NCBI RefSeq assembly: GCF_021568775.1
Contig: NZ_JAKGSG010000036.1
Coordinates: 62,001 to 126,000 of the forward strand
Direction of reading: 5' to 3'
DNA from: Antribacter soli
Lineage (GTDB): Bacteria; Actinomycetota; Actinomycetes; Actinomycetales; Cellulomonadaceae
Length of the DNA: 64,000 nucleotides
A program made the translations under genes and the position numbers. Below are positions 29,601-37,363 of this stretch, piece after piece; within the stretch, counting starts at the first letter, position 1; the number at the start of each line of letters is the position of its first letter. A model generated the notes under the pieces. The model worked only from the letters and a program-made list of their open reading frames with translations, had not been told where the DNA came from and searched no databases.

Positions 29601-30055
29601 TCGACCGTCACCTGATAGCCAGCAGCCATTCGCGTGATCTTGCGGACCGTGCCGAGTTCGGAGGTGCTCCTGACCCGCACCATCGATCCTGGCGTCAGGT
29701 CGGTGCCACCACCGAACGGGACGGCGTCCCCCCATTCGTCGCTGCGGACCCGCAGGGCGAGCTCGACCCATGGCACGTCCCTGTACCGGGTCTCGAAGCT
29801 GGACGCCTGCTCCTCAGGACCGCCGTCGGCCATCGCCAGGACGCGCCAGCGTCCACGGCGGGCGCTCGCATAGACACCCCGCGGTACGCCGCCGAAGGCG
29901 TCGTACTCGGCGGCGGTCCGCACATCGGCGTTGACTGCAGCAAGCGCAGCGACGTCTTCCTCCGTGACCTTGCCCAGCACCAGTAACTGATCGACCGGGG
30001 CGGCCGCGAGCCAGCTGAGCCCTTCGCGCCACGGGAAGTATTTGGTGTCGTCCAC
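26651..30055 (-). CDS. SNF2/RapA-type DEAH helicase
   Basis: 1134 residues from the GTG at 30055; an in-frame extension to 30169 is possible but poorly coding. An N-terminal region with a small beta domain (about 110-190, GSMVRVRSTSELGTVRKI) precedes the motor: motif I LLVADEVGLGKTIEAG (about 237-252), motif II VDEAHQMRN (about 352), then the helicase C-terminal domain with GSEGLDFETCNAVVNYDLPW and QRIGRVDRFGQ (about 695-735). This is the RapA/HepA-like branch of SNF2 ATPases, also seen in defence systems such as DISARM (DrmD). Its 3' end converges on the Hsp70 gene with an 18-bp gap. Predicted dsDNA translocase; target unknown. Confidence 0.88.
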   Translation of the reverse strand: MDDTKYFPWREGLSWLAAAPVDQLLVLGKVTEEDVAALAAVNADVRTAAEYDAFGGVPRGVYASARRGRWRVLAMADGGPEEQASSFETRYRDVPWVELALRVRSDEWGDAVPFGGGTDLTPGSMVRVRSTSELGTVRKITRMAAGYQVTVEVAGLLREYPETALERLAGDPRSPAFWTSQPPARSTDLALTLTHATLRNPLTDVLYSFAASKTVFRPYQFLPAIKVLSSGTGRLLVADEVGLGKTIEAGLVWNELDQRHDGGPAGGAGRLRRALVVAPSALTHKWRDEMNRRFDRKIEIIKPDRLQELADDIRTGGDPEVQAVISLESLRSATTVLEALNEVNPRFDLIIVDEAHQMRNTGRRSNRLGHLLSDWSDYLLFLSATPINLREDDLFNLLEILDEGSFYDKDVFRAQLEPNALLNETLHTVATAGIGRTARTTLKRVETVPFGRSLAMRPDFDRLLKVLDVDRPLEPEEWSEARRFIAELSPLSGVLTRTRKIDVPGTKAVREAYSVEVEWTSEEKAVYDAVETYFRDRARYEGIPVGFAMQMPLRQAASCLPALLRRAQTEAERGVTVSPVDDPDELFDEGSQDVERPAAPAWAEMLASSAAFRRGIRVDSKYEAFVEDLRRLRDIGVRQVMVFSTFPGTLEYLLSRVRPEFTAAVMHGKTPIERRVEVMEQFRAGEFDLLLLSEVGSEGLDFETCNAVVNYDLPWNPMRVEQRIGRVDRFGQQSEKIFVRNMHVPGTIESDILERLYQRIGVFERSIGDLEPILRSHFKQYRTELLTQRLSPEEARRRQNEIAVAIENNRREIERIEESRATLATADHLRIEGMGEEGPDRGRFVGRTEIERLVRRLLVPTGSRLTGPDENGILLLRGTPELAEKCGHIRGERGRGTTFPLSRLEGAFRTDRDVRVTFDADTASKHDVDLLSVRHPLVSLALLELERSETDLRRFGAVAVPGIAPDQYLLARVDLAQTSGLRPRLELWSTAIDATSHAAVPGAEDALLAAVATGTLRDAHVPDDFDARGPLPVLARQIWDRRTATEATRAQDNAALIDGRVEARERYFRIKIDRATASAREYATKDPSYAKGQLTRAGNLRESLEREKSRISQSRELAVSLTPVAVLVVTGTIS

Positions 30056-30431
30056 GCACGTGAAACTACCGGGCCGGACTCGTCTCAAACGCCGAACTCG
30101 ACCAAAGTCGCCCTCTCGCGGTTTGGACTCCGGATCCGAACGGTGCCGAAGCCTGCACCTCGCGTGCACTCGGGATCTGGGGACCCGCTGGGCGCGTCAA
30201 CGGACCTCGCCGAGCGGGTCTTCTCGTACGTCTTGGCGGAGGGGTGCCAGCGAGTTGCGCGAGCCCGCAACCGAACTGCCACAGCAGCCCCGAGAGTAGG
30301 CCAGCCCCGGCGCTCTGAGCCTCGGGTGCAAACGTGTGACGGACATGCCTACGACGGCTGCGGAGGGCCGGGATCGCAGCCGTCGTGCTGGATTGGGGTC
30401 ACCTGACGCTGACCGATTCGAGACGCGCTTG
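30056..30431. other. Spacer between the helicase and the RHIM operon
   Basis: No coding frame is supported. It holds the terminator hairpin at 30351-30386 and must carry the helicase promoter; no clear -35/-10 pair was picked out. Confidence 0.5.
30351..30386 (-). terminator. Hairpin terminator of the RHIM operon
   Basis: A perfect 12-bp stem (ACGACGGCTGCG pairing with CGCAGCCGTCGT) with a 12-nt loop, 45 bp beyond the stop of the last gene of the operon. No T-run follows, as is common in actinobacteria. Confidence 0.7.
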
Positions 30432-30803
30432 TCAGCCTAGGCTCTCGAGCATCTGTCGTGTCATGTCGACGGCCTCGACCACGCCGGAGTACGTCCCGGT
30501 CACCTGCGACAGCGTGCCCAGGGTCTCCTCGAACGCAACCCGCCAGCCTTGCTTGTCATCCGGCGCGACCTGGTTCAGTCGCTCCACGGAGGCCTCCACA
30601 AGGGGACGGTCGGCGTCGGACACCGCGGCGAGCAGTGCTTCCAGTTTGTCGATGATTGCTTGCGGCTCGGGGGCCGCGGCGGCATCGAAATTCTGGGTGA
30701 ACGTGTGGTCGGTCCCCGTGACGTTGCCCTGGCCGCCCTGGATGTTGTTGTCGCCGATCTGGAGGTTCGTGACCTTGTCGAACTTGAACTCTCCGCCGCT
30801 CAT
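30432..30803 (-). CDS. Small protein with N-terminal RHIM-like motif and helical C-terminus
   Basis: 123 residues from the ATG at 30803 (GAAGGAGA upstream; ATGA overlap with the preceding stop). Residues 13-30 read NLQIGDNNIQGGQGNVTG; LQIGDNN is very close to the RHIM core of mammalian RIPK3 (VQVGDNN). Residues about 45-123 are two or three amphipathic helices (IIDKLEALLAAVSDAD..., LVEASVERLNQ). Gly/Asn/Gln-rich motifs of this type are the bacterial amyloid signalling sequences that couple NLR-like sensors to effectors. The small helical part may be an adaptor or a membrane-active domain; no enzyme is recognised. Confidence 0.6.
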   Translation of the reverse strand: MSGGEFKFDKVTNLQIGDNNIQGGQGNVTGTDHTFTQNFDAAAAPEPQAIIDKLEALLAAVSDADRPLVEASVERLNQVAPDDKQGWRVAFEETLGTLSQVTGTYSGVVEAVDMTRQMLESLG

Positions 30804-31999
30804 CGTCGATCTCCTTCTCGCTGTTCCTGGTGGATCGTGTGGCCGGAGCCGGTGACGTTGCCCGTTCCCCCTTGCACGTTGTGGTTGCCGATCTGTACGG
30901 AGTCCGCATGTTCCAGGTGGACGACGGTGATGGACGTACCTGGAGCGGGCGGGATCCTGAAGGGCACGACCACCTCGGCGGGGTCCAGCAAGTCCCTCAG
31001 GCGAGCGATCACCGCCGGCACTCCTGCTGGCAGCGGCTCGGAGATCCACCACGCGTCGTCGAGCTCCGCATGGCGCACGACCGCGTTGTCGGCCATAGGC
31101 GGGTCGGGCCATTCAACAGCAAGGTTGTCCAGCCCTCCGGCACCCGGCCTGATCGCCTCTGCCACCTGGGCGAGCAGACCCTGGGCGATCGGCGCGGCCG
31201 ACGTCACCATCACCTGCAGGCGCGCAGTCCGGTGCGCCAGCCGGTGCAGCCACTCACCTGCATCCGCCGCAGCGCGGTGGGCTACATCGTCGGGACTGCG
31301 CCCCGAACCGAAGATGCCAGACCCGGTGGTGGGCAGCGCCCGCTCTGCGTAGATCCCGGCGACCTGCTCCAGAGCCGCTCGCTGCGGACCGTCCAGTACC
31401 CCCGGGACGAGCAGGACGGACAGCGCGACGGGCGTGGCCGATCGCTCGAGCGTTTGCAGGACGTGGGCCCAGGCACCCCGCCCGACGCCCTTGGCCGTCC
31501 AGGGGTCGACCCGGGCGATCGCGAACAGTCGGCCTGCCGAGGTGCGGTCGATCCGGACGGGCCTCCGCAGGGCGACGATGCCCCCGCATGGAAGCACCTC
31601 GAAGGGCTCGAGCACAGCGTCGATGTCCTGGACCTCGACGGGCTCCACGACGACGTGGTCCGGCACGACACTCGCACGCGTCCGCAGATCGTTCGCGAGC
31701 CGGACGACCTCTTCCGTCGTCGGCGCCTCGCACCTCCCGATCAGGAAGCAGGCCAGCGCGCCACGCCCGTCGGCGACCCAGCGAACCTCGAGTCGCATCT
31801 CCCCACCCGACGTGAGGAGCCCACTGAGCCAGACTGCCTCCGCCTCAACCGACGAGGCAGCGTCACCCGGGTGTGCGACGGCACCCGCGAGCGTGGCGCC
31901 GCTCGAGAGCGCCGGCGCCGGCCGAAGTCGCAGAGCGAACCAGGCGAGGGCACCATCGCCGTCCTCAACGACCTGCAGGTAGCTCGTGCGGCCCGTCAC
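30800..31999 (-). CDS. 399-residue protein of unknown fold with C-terminal RHIM-like motif
   Basis: GTG at 31999, chosen because GGAGG lies 8 bases upstream; the longer frame to 32071 overlaps the upstream gene. Residues about 1-350 are mixed alpha/beta and look loosely like the N-terminal, non-ATPase part of HerA/VirB4-type proteins (weak impression only). Residues 367-384 read SVQIGNHNVQGGTGNVTG, with VQIGNHN matching the RHIM core, followed by a short charged tail. Stop overlaps the start of the small RHIM protein (ATGA), so the two are made together and probably co-assemble through their motifs. Confidence 0.6.
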   Translation of the reverse strand: MTGRTSYLQVVEDGDGALAWFALRLRPAPALSSGATLAGAVAHPGDAASSVEAEAVWLSGLLTSGGEMRLEVRWVADGRGALACFLIGRCEAPTTEEVVRLANDLRTRASVVPDHVVVEPVEVQDIDAVLEPFEVLPCGGIVALRRPVRIDRTSAGRLFAIARVDPWTAKGVGRGAWAHVLQTLERSATPVALSVLLVPGVLDGPQRAALEQVAGIYAERALPTTGSGIFGSGRSPDDVAHRAAADAGEWLHRLAHRTARLQVMVTSAAPIAQGLLAQVAEAIRPGAGGLDNLAVEWPDPPMADNAVVRHAELDDAWWISEPLPAGVPAVIARLRDLLDPAEVVVPFRIPPAPGTSITVVHLEHADSVQIGNHNVQGGTGNVTGSGHTIHQEQREGDRR

Positions 32000-32015
32000 G
32001 GCCAGGGCCTCCGCA

Positions 32016-32441
32016 TCATTGGTGCCCCTCCGACCGCCGGTCGGAGAGCGTCGGCGGCGTCCCGGTCGCACTCTCAGGCGACGAGTGGAGCTGCTGCGCC
32101 GGCAGGTACGACTGGTACGGAGACGCCGGAGAGACCTGCTGGTGCAGGGTCGCGTGCAGCAGCTCGCCGCGAAGGCGCCGCTCCCCCGCCGCCGCCACCG
32201 CGCGCCAGGTGAGCACGCTCGCCCACGTCACCACGAGAGACGCCGCGGTGAGCCAGGCGAGGGCAACCAGGTGTTCCCCGATCGGGTCTGCCGTCAGGCG
32301 TCCGACGACGACCGCGAGGAACGCGTCGATCACCGCTGTCACGACGGTCAGCGGCGTCAACGCGAACAGCGACCGGACGGCGAACCGCCGCCACGTCTCG
32401 CTCGCTCTCGGACGCCTACGCATCACCCTTGGACCCAGCAC
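32016..32441 (-). CDS. Two-helix membrane protein resembling the start of an ABC exporter domain
   Basis: 141 residues from a GTG at 32441 with AGGGGG 7 bases upstream. Two hydrophobic helices (about residues 25-50 and 62-85) followed by GERRLRGELLHATLHQ resemble the first two transmembrane helices and coupling region of an ABC exporter; the rest of a transporter is absent. The tail is polar. It is the first gene of the RHIM operon (16 bp before the next GTG). Either a truncated transporter recruited as a membrane protein, or a chance resemblance. Confidence 0.5.
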   Translation of the reverse strand: MLGPRVMRRRPRASETWRRFAVRSLFALTPLTVVTAVIDAFLAVVVGRLTADPIGEHLVALAWLTAASLVVTWASVLTWRAVAAAGERRLRGELLHATLHQQVSPASPYQSYLPAQQLHSSPESATGTPPTLSDRRSEGHQ

Positions 32442-32580
32442 AGATCAGCCCCCTTGATCGTGTTCTCGCCCTGAGCGTGCAGCACCGGCGACGCCGCTCA
32501 CCAGGGCTTATTCGCCTGCTCCGGGTCCGGCCGCCCGCATCGTGCTGAGGGTGTCACCTGCCGTGGGGTGGTCTGACGGT

Positions 32581-33978
32581 TCAGCGTCGGTGCTCGATGC
32601 GCGCGACCCTCCGGCCGACCTTGAGGAAGACCTCGCCGGTCGTGGTGCCGATCCCCGCGAGCACAGCTGTCAGGGTCTGGCGGGCGTCGTCCGGCGTGAG
32701 CGTGGTCTGCTCCTGGCCGGCTTCGGACTCGACGACGATCCGCAGGCCGTGCTGCTCGGCGACCCGCCGCACGTCACCGTTCGACGTCGCGAAGCCGAGC
32801 GCCTTGACGACCTCCGTGACGGGGACTCCGAGGTCGGCCACGACCGGCAGGTCGGAGACGTCACTGAAGGACCGTTTGGAGAACTGGGCGGTGAACTCCT
32901 GGCGGGCCTTCATGGCGGCGTCGAGCTCGTGGATCGCGGCGGTGACCTCGCCCGCGAGGATCTTCTTGAGGTCCATGGGGTGCAGGGTCCCGGCGGCGAG
33001 CCGTTCGGTGACGACGGCGAGCTCCGGGTCGGTCCACTCCGACAGGGCGCGGAAGTAGGGCTCGACGAGCCGGTCCGGCACGGACATGAGTTTGCCGAAG
33101 ACTTCACCGGCCGGGGCCGCGACCGGCACGTAGTTGCCCTGGGACTTGGACATCTTCGCGCCGGTCCCGTCGGTGCCCTCGATCAGCGAGGTCGCCACGA
33201 CGATCTCGGGGGCCTGGCCGCTGATCTCCATGACCTTGCGGCCCATCTGCATGTTGAGGAACTGGTCGATGCCGCCGATCTCCAGGTCGCAACCGATCTC
33301 CACGGAGTCCAGCGCCATGACCACCGAGTAGATCAGCTCGGCCATCGACAGGCCCTGGCCGGCCTCGAGACGCTTGCGGAAGTCCTCACGCTGCAACGGC
33401 ATGGAGACGGGGATCTTGGCGAGGATCTCGATCATCCGCGGCAGGGTGATCTCGCGCAGCCAGTCTCCGTTGTGCCGGAACCGGGCCCCGCGGCTGAAGT
33501 CGAAGAACGGGGTGACCTGGTCCTTGTAGGTGGCCAGGTTTCGGGCGATGTCCTCGTCGCTCAGGGCAGGACGCTCGTCGGACCGTCCGGAGGGGTCGCC
33601 GATCTTCGCCGTGACGTCCCCGACGATGAACACGACCTGGTGGCCCATCCGCTGGACGCGCGAGAGCAGCATCATGGGCACGGCGTGGCCGAGGTGGACC
33701 TCGGATCCGGTCGGGTCGATGCCGAACTTCGCGATGAACGGCCGGTTCTCGGCGGCGGCCCTGGCGACGCGCTCGGCGAGCGCGGCCGCGGACGGTTGCA
33801 GCTGCTGGGTGCGGGCGCCGATCAGCTCGGCCTGCTCGGTCGGCGAGAGGTCCGACAGGTCCAGGGTGCGGCGGGCGGTCGTCTCGGTGAGCAGGTCGCT
33901 GACCGCCTGATAACCGGCCAGGTCCGCTCCGCGCAGCAGCGTGGTGACGGTCTGGACGGACTGGGCGAGGCGGGTCAT
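32581..33978 (-). CDS. tyrS: Tyrosyl-tRNA synthetase (accessory, divergent)
   Basis: 465 residues. Class I signature FGIDPTGSEVHLGH (HIGH box HLGH) and KMSKSQGN, tyrosine-site context LEIGGIDQFLNMQMGR, and an S4-like C-terminal domain (NGDVRRVAEQHGL... VFLKVGRRVARI). The N-terminus is about 60 residues longer than in standard TyrRS (LAQSVQTVTTLLRG...). SD AAGGAG. The island also carries ProRS and CysRS genes, so a second, non-housekeeping copy is likely: an inhibitor-resistant enzyme, or one charging tRNA for a special reaction. Confidence 0.9.
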   Translation of the reverse strand: MTRLAQSVQTVTTLLRGADLAGYQAVSDLLTETTARRTLDLSDLSPTEQAELIGARTQQLQPSAAALAERVARAAAENRPFIAKFGIDPTGSEVHLGHAVPMMLLSRVQRMGHQVVFIVGDVTAKIGDPSGRSDERPALSDEDIARNLATYKDQVTPFFDFSRGARFRHNGDWLREITLPRMIEILAKIPVSMPLQREDFRKRLEAGQGLSMAELIYSVVMALDSVEIGCDLEIGGIDQFLNMQMGRKVMEISGQAPEIVVATSLIEGTDGTGAKMSKSQGNYVPVAAPAGEVFGKLMSVPDRLVEPYFRALSEWTDPELAVVTERLAAGTLHPMDLKKILAGEVTAAIHELDAAMKARQEFTAQFSKRSFSDVSDLPVVADLGVPVTEVVKALGFATSNGDVRRVAEQHGLRIVVESEAGQEQTTLTPDDARQTLTAVLAGIGTTTGEVFLKVGRRVARIEHRR

Positions 33979-34022
33979 CGAGGGCTCCTTGCTCTCTGGG
34001 AGGTTGATACGGGGCTATCGGT

Positions 34023-34816
34023 TCAAGGCCGGGCGGCGAGGATCACCTCGAACGACGAGGACTCTTCGAACGGTCCGTCCCCGAGCCGGTCGCGCAGGCG
34101 GTCCTGGAACTCCTGGGCTCGCTCGGCGAACAGGTGGGGCGCCGCGAAGCTGGTCGAGGCCAGGTAGCCGAGCACCTGGTCGATCGTCCAGTCGCGCGTG
34201 AACCGGACCCTCGTCTCGGTCACCGCGCTGAACGCCGATGCGCGCAGGACGTCGGTGTGCGCCTCGGTGCGCTCGAAGTACCCCGCCCTGCACGGCGGCG
34301 AGGGCCCAGGAACTCCTGGACCGTGCCGCGGACGGTCGCGGTCCAGTCGCTCTGGTACTCCCAGAAGCTCGGCTCGGAGAAGATCGCGATCACGCCACCG
34401 GGCCGCACGACCGGCTCGAGACGACGCAGCACGGTGGGGCGGTCGAACCAGTGGAACGCGCGGCTGATGGTGACCAGGTCCGCGGCCCAGCCTGCGGGAG
34501 CTTCGAACGTCTCGGCGGGCGACTCGACCACGGTGACGGCCAGGTCGGGAACCTCGGCGGCGAGTGTCGTGCGCGCCAGGTGCGCCATGGCGGGGTCCGG
34601 TTCGACGGCGAGCACGTCGTCGAACCGGGCGGCCATCGCCCGGACGACCTGGCCGGTGCCGGTGGCCAGATCGAGCAGCCGGCGCGGACGGCGGCGCGGC
34701 GATGCGCCGGTCAGGACGTCGGCGACGTCGGCGGGGATGCCGGGCCGGAACCGGTGGTAGGAGTCCGCGACCCCGGCGAACGGGCTCGGGGACGTCGGTT
34801 GCGGCGGTGTGGTCAT
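34023..34816 (-). pseudogene. Class I SAM-dependent methyltransferase, frameshifted
   Basis: ATG at 34816 after GAGGGAG. The first frame gives FAGVADSYHRFRPGIP and the SAM motif LLDLATGTGQVVRAMA, through FHWFDRPTVLRRLEPVVRPGG to EFLGPRRRAG. The sequence then continues naturally only in another frame (YFERTEAHTDVLRASAF ... FEVILAARP, stop at 34023). Adding one G at the run complementary to 34281-34284 restores a protein of about 264 residues, of the Methyltransf_11/25 type. Substrate unknown. Sits between TyrRS and the exonuclease. Confidence 0.75.
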
Positions 34817-34986
34817 GGCAGCTCCCTCGGTCGGTCCGTTCGGTCGCGCGTCTTCCAAGTGAGGCTTCGCGCGTCGTGCGGGGAACGCCTGGCATCGTGC
34901 CATCGCGCCCCCGGCCGGCGTCCACCGGTTAAACGTCCGTGACCGTTGCTGACGGGACCGAGCCCGTCCTCGGCCCGGCAGCCTGG

Positions 34987-35646
34987 TCACGGCAGGTCGA
35001 ACAAGGCAGAGTCGCTCAGAACCTCACGGTGAGCGGGCAGCGTGCTCACCGCGCCGTGCGCTCGCAGGGCACTGAGCCCGAGCCCGTCGACCGCGGCGCT
35101 CGTCATGAGGTCGACGAACAGCCGCGCCGTCACGAGCGCATCGTAGGCGGCCCGGTGCGGGCGCAGGCCTGCGGGCAGGTCGTGGTCCAGGTGCCGGGTG
35201 CGGACCAGGGCGCCCAGGCTGTGGCTCGGCAGGTTCCACAGGTGCCGGGAGAGCCTGAGCGTGTCGAACACCTCGACGGGGGTCCAGCCGGGCAGCGACC
35301 TGGTCAGGACGTCCAGGTCGACGCGGACGTTGTGCCCGACGACCGCGGCTTGTGAACCGTCAACGCCCAACGCCGCCAGGACCTCGCCGGCCACATGATC
35401 GATCCTGGGCGCCGAGGCGACGTCCTGGTTGGTGATGCCATGCACGCGGCGAGCCTGCCAGGTGATCGGCGACGGCGGCCGGACCAGCCAGGCGCGAGGG
35501 CCGCCGATGCTCCCGCGCCGGACCGGCACGACCGCGACCTCGACGAGCTCGGGCGGGTACGCCCCGTTGCCCTCGACGTCGACGACGACGTAGTCCAGAG
35601 CGTCCCAGCGTGCCGGGATCGGCCGGTCCACGTCGATGCTCTCCAC
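34987..35646 (-). CDS. DEDDh 3'-5' exonuclease (DnaQ/RNase T-like)
   Basis: 219 residues from a GTG at 35646 (AAGGA 10 bp upstream). Exo I motif VVVDVEGNG (D-x-E), Exo II HNVRVDLDVL and Exo III HRAAYDAL with the His typical of DEDDh enzymes. Such enzymes trim DNA or RNA 3' ends. In an island of tRNA-charging enzymes an RNA or tRNA 3'-end substrate is attractive but unproven. Divergent from proS, 167 bp apart. Confidence 0.88.
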   Translation of the reverse strand: MESIDVDRPIPARWDALDYVVVDVEGNGAYPPELVEVAVVPVRRGSIGGPRAWLVRPPSPITWQARRVHGITNQDVASAPRIDHVAGEVLAALGVDGSQAAVVGHNVRVDLDVLTRSLPGWTPVEVFDTLRLSRHLWNLPSHSLGALVRTRHLDHDLPAGLRPHRAAYDALVTARLFVDLMTSAAVDGLGLSALRAHGAVSTLPAHREVLSDSALFDLP

Positions 35647-35813
35647 GAACTCGGTATCCTTCCCGCGCGGCGACCGTCACGCGACTCCACGGCTGTGATC
35701 CTCCAGGACCGCCCGGATCATGACGCGGTCCTGGTCCAGGCAGGTCCCGGAAGCTCCGGGCCCGGTAGCGTTCGGCCGATCGTGCAGGTCAGGCCGTCTG
35801 TAGCATCGCGGGC

Positions 35814-37238
35814 ATGACGACACCGAAGCGGCCGAGCGTGCTCGCGACCCAGGAAGCCGACTTCCCGCGCTGGTACCAGGACGTCCTGGAGAAGGCCGAG
35901 TTGGCCGACAACGGGCCGGTGCGAGGGACGATGGTGATCCGGCCGTACGCCTACGGTCTGTGGGAGCGGATGCAGGCCGAGGTCGACGCCCGGATCAAGG
36001 CTGCGGGTGCCGAGAACGTGTACCTGCCCCTGTTCATCCCGCAGTCCTACCTGCAGCGCGAGGCCGAGCACGTCGAGGGGTTCAGCCCGGAGCTGGCCGT
36101 CGTGACCCACGCGGGTGGCAAGGAGCTCACCGAGCCGGTCGTGGTCCGCCCGACGAGCGAGACGCTGTTCGGCGAGCTGATGGCGAAGTGGGTGCAGTCC
36201 CATCGGGACCTGCCCATGTTGCTGAACCAGTGGGCGAACGTGGTGCGCTGGGAGATGCGCCCGCGGGTGTTCCTGCGTACGACGGAGTTCCTCTGGCAGG
36301 AGGGCCATACCGCCCACGCGACACGTCAGGACGCGACCGAGTACACGCTGCGGATCCACCTGGACGTGTACCGCGACTTCCTGGAGAACGTCCTGGCCAT
36401 CCCGGTGCTCGTGGGAGCGAAGACGAAGCGGGAGCGTTTCGCCGGAGCGATCAACACGATGACGTGCGAGGCGATGATGGGCGACGGCAAGGCGCTGCAG
36501 ATGGCGACCAGCCACGAGCTGGGCCAGAACTTCGCCAAGGCGTTCAACATCACCTACACCGACAGCGCGGGCCAGGTGCAGCACTGCTGGACAACGTCGT
36601 GGGGTTCCTCCACGCGCATGGTGGGCGGTCTGATCATGGCTCACGGGGACGACGCCGGCCTTCGCGTCCCGCCGCGGGTCGCCGCCGTACAGGCGGTCGT
36701 CATCGCGGTCAAGGACGACGAGCGCACGCTGTCGACCGCCAGGGACCTCGTGGCTTCGCTCAACGCTGCCGGAGTGCGGGCACGGATCGACGCCCGCACC
36801 GAGCAGGGCTTCGGCCGCCGAGCCACCGAGTGGGAGCTCAAGGGCGTCCCGCTGCGGATCGAGGTCGGCCCGCGCGACCTCGACGCCGGGCAGGTCACGG
36901 TCGTGCGCCGCGACACGAGCGAGAAGTCACCCCTCCCCCTGGGCGAGGTCGTAGCGACGATCCCGTCGCTTCTGGAGTCGATGCACGAGGACATGCTCGC
37001 AGCTGCCCGGCAGCGCCTCGCCGACCGCACGATCGAGGCCACCAGCGTCGACGAGGCACTCGAGGGCGCCATGACCGGCTTCGTCCGCATCCCGTGGAAG
37101 GCCCTCGGCGAGGGAGGCGAGCGCACGCTCAACGAGCAGGCCGTCACGGTCCGCTGCCTGCAGACCCCGTCCGGCCAGGTGCCCGGCGTCGAGGACTCCG
37201 CCGACGATCTGATCGCCATCGTCGCGCGCAGCTATTGA
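35814..37238 (+). CDS. proS: Prolyl-tRNA synthetase, archaeal/eukaryotic type
   Basis: 474 residues. Class II motif 2 region LRTTEFLWQEGHTAHA, motif 3 GSSTRMVGGLIMAHGDDAG, anticodon-binding domain and a ProS C-terminal zinc/Tyr-type tail ending in ARSY. It lacks the roughly 180-residue editing insertion of the usual bacterial ProRS, so it is the ProS type 3 form. Terminal tyrosine is typical of that form. Probably an extra copy beside a housekeeping gene elsewhere. Followed by a strong hairpin at 37248. Confidence 0.92.
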   Translation: MTTPKRPSVLATQEADFPRWYQDVLEKAELADNGPVRGTMVIRPYAYGLWERMQAEVDARIKAAGAENVYLPLFIPQSYLQREAEHVEGFSPELAVVTHAGGKELTEPVVVRPTSETLFGELMAKWVQSHRDLPMLLNQWANVVRWEMRPRVFLRTTEFLWQEGHTAHATRQDATEYTLRIHLDVYRDFLENVLAIPVLVGAKTKRERFAGAINTMTCEAMMGDGKALQMATSHELGQNFAKAFNITYTDSAGQVQHCWTTSWGSSTRMVGGLIMAHGDDAGLRVPPRVAAVQAVVIAVKDDERTLSTARDLVASLNAAGVRARIDARTEQGFGRRATEWELKGVPLRIEVGPRDLDAGQVTVVRRDTSEKSPLPLGEVVATIPSLLESMHEDMLAAARQRLADRTIEATSVDEALEGAMTGFVRIPWKALGEGGERTLNEQAVTVRCLQTPSGQVPGVEDSADDLIAIVARSY

Positions 37239-37247
37239 GCAACCTGA

Positions 37248-37288
37248 TGGTCGTCCATGGTGTGCGGACTAGGCACCATCGACGACCA
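37248..37288. terminator. Hairpin between proS and the GNAT pseudogene
   Basis: Fifteen-base arms (TGGTCGTCCATGGTG / CACCATCGACGACCA) with one mismatch and an 11-nt loop, 10 bp after the proS stop. The symmetric stem could end transcription from both sides. Confidence 0.7.
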
Positions 37289-37363
37289 CTCGGCCCAGGC
37301 GTCGGATCCCGAGGCACCGACGAACTTCCGGGTCCGCACCCCCCAGCGGCGCGGCCCACCCAG

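Noticed and set aside
26651-30055. Assigning the SNF2 helicase as DISARM DrmD
   Set aside because: No drmA, drmB, drmC or DISARM methylase is nearby; only the SNF2 ATPase resemblance exists.
30432-31112. Longer version of the 123-residue RHIM protein (226 residues)
   Set aside because: The extra N-terminal part is the out-of-frame complement of the 399-residue gene; the ATG at 30803 has a good SD and the expected ATGA overlap.
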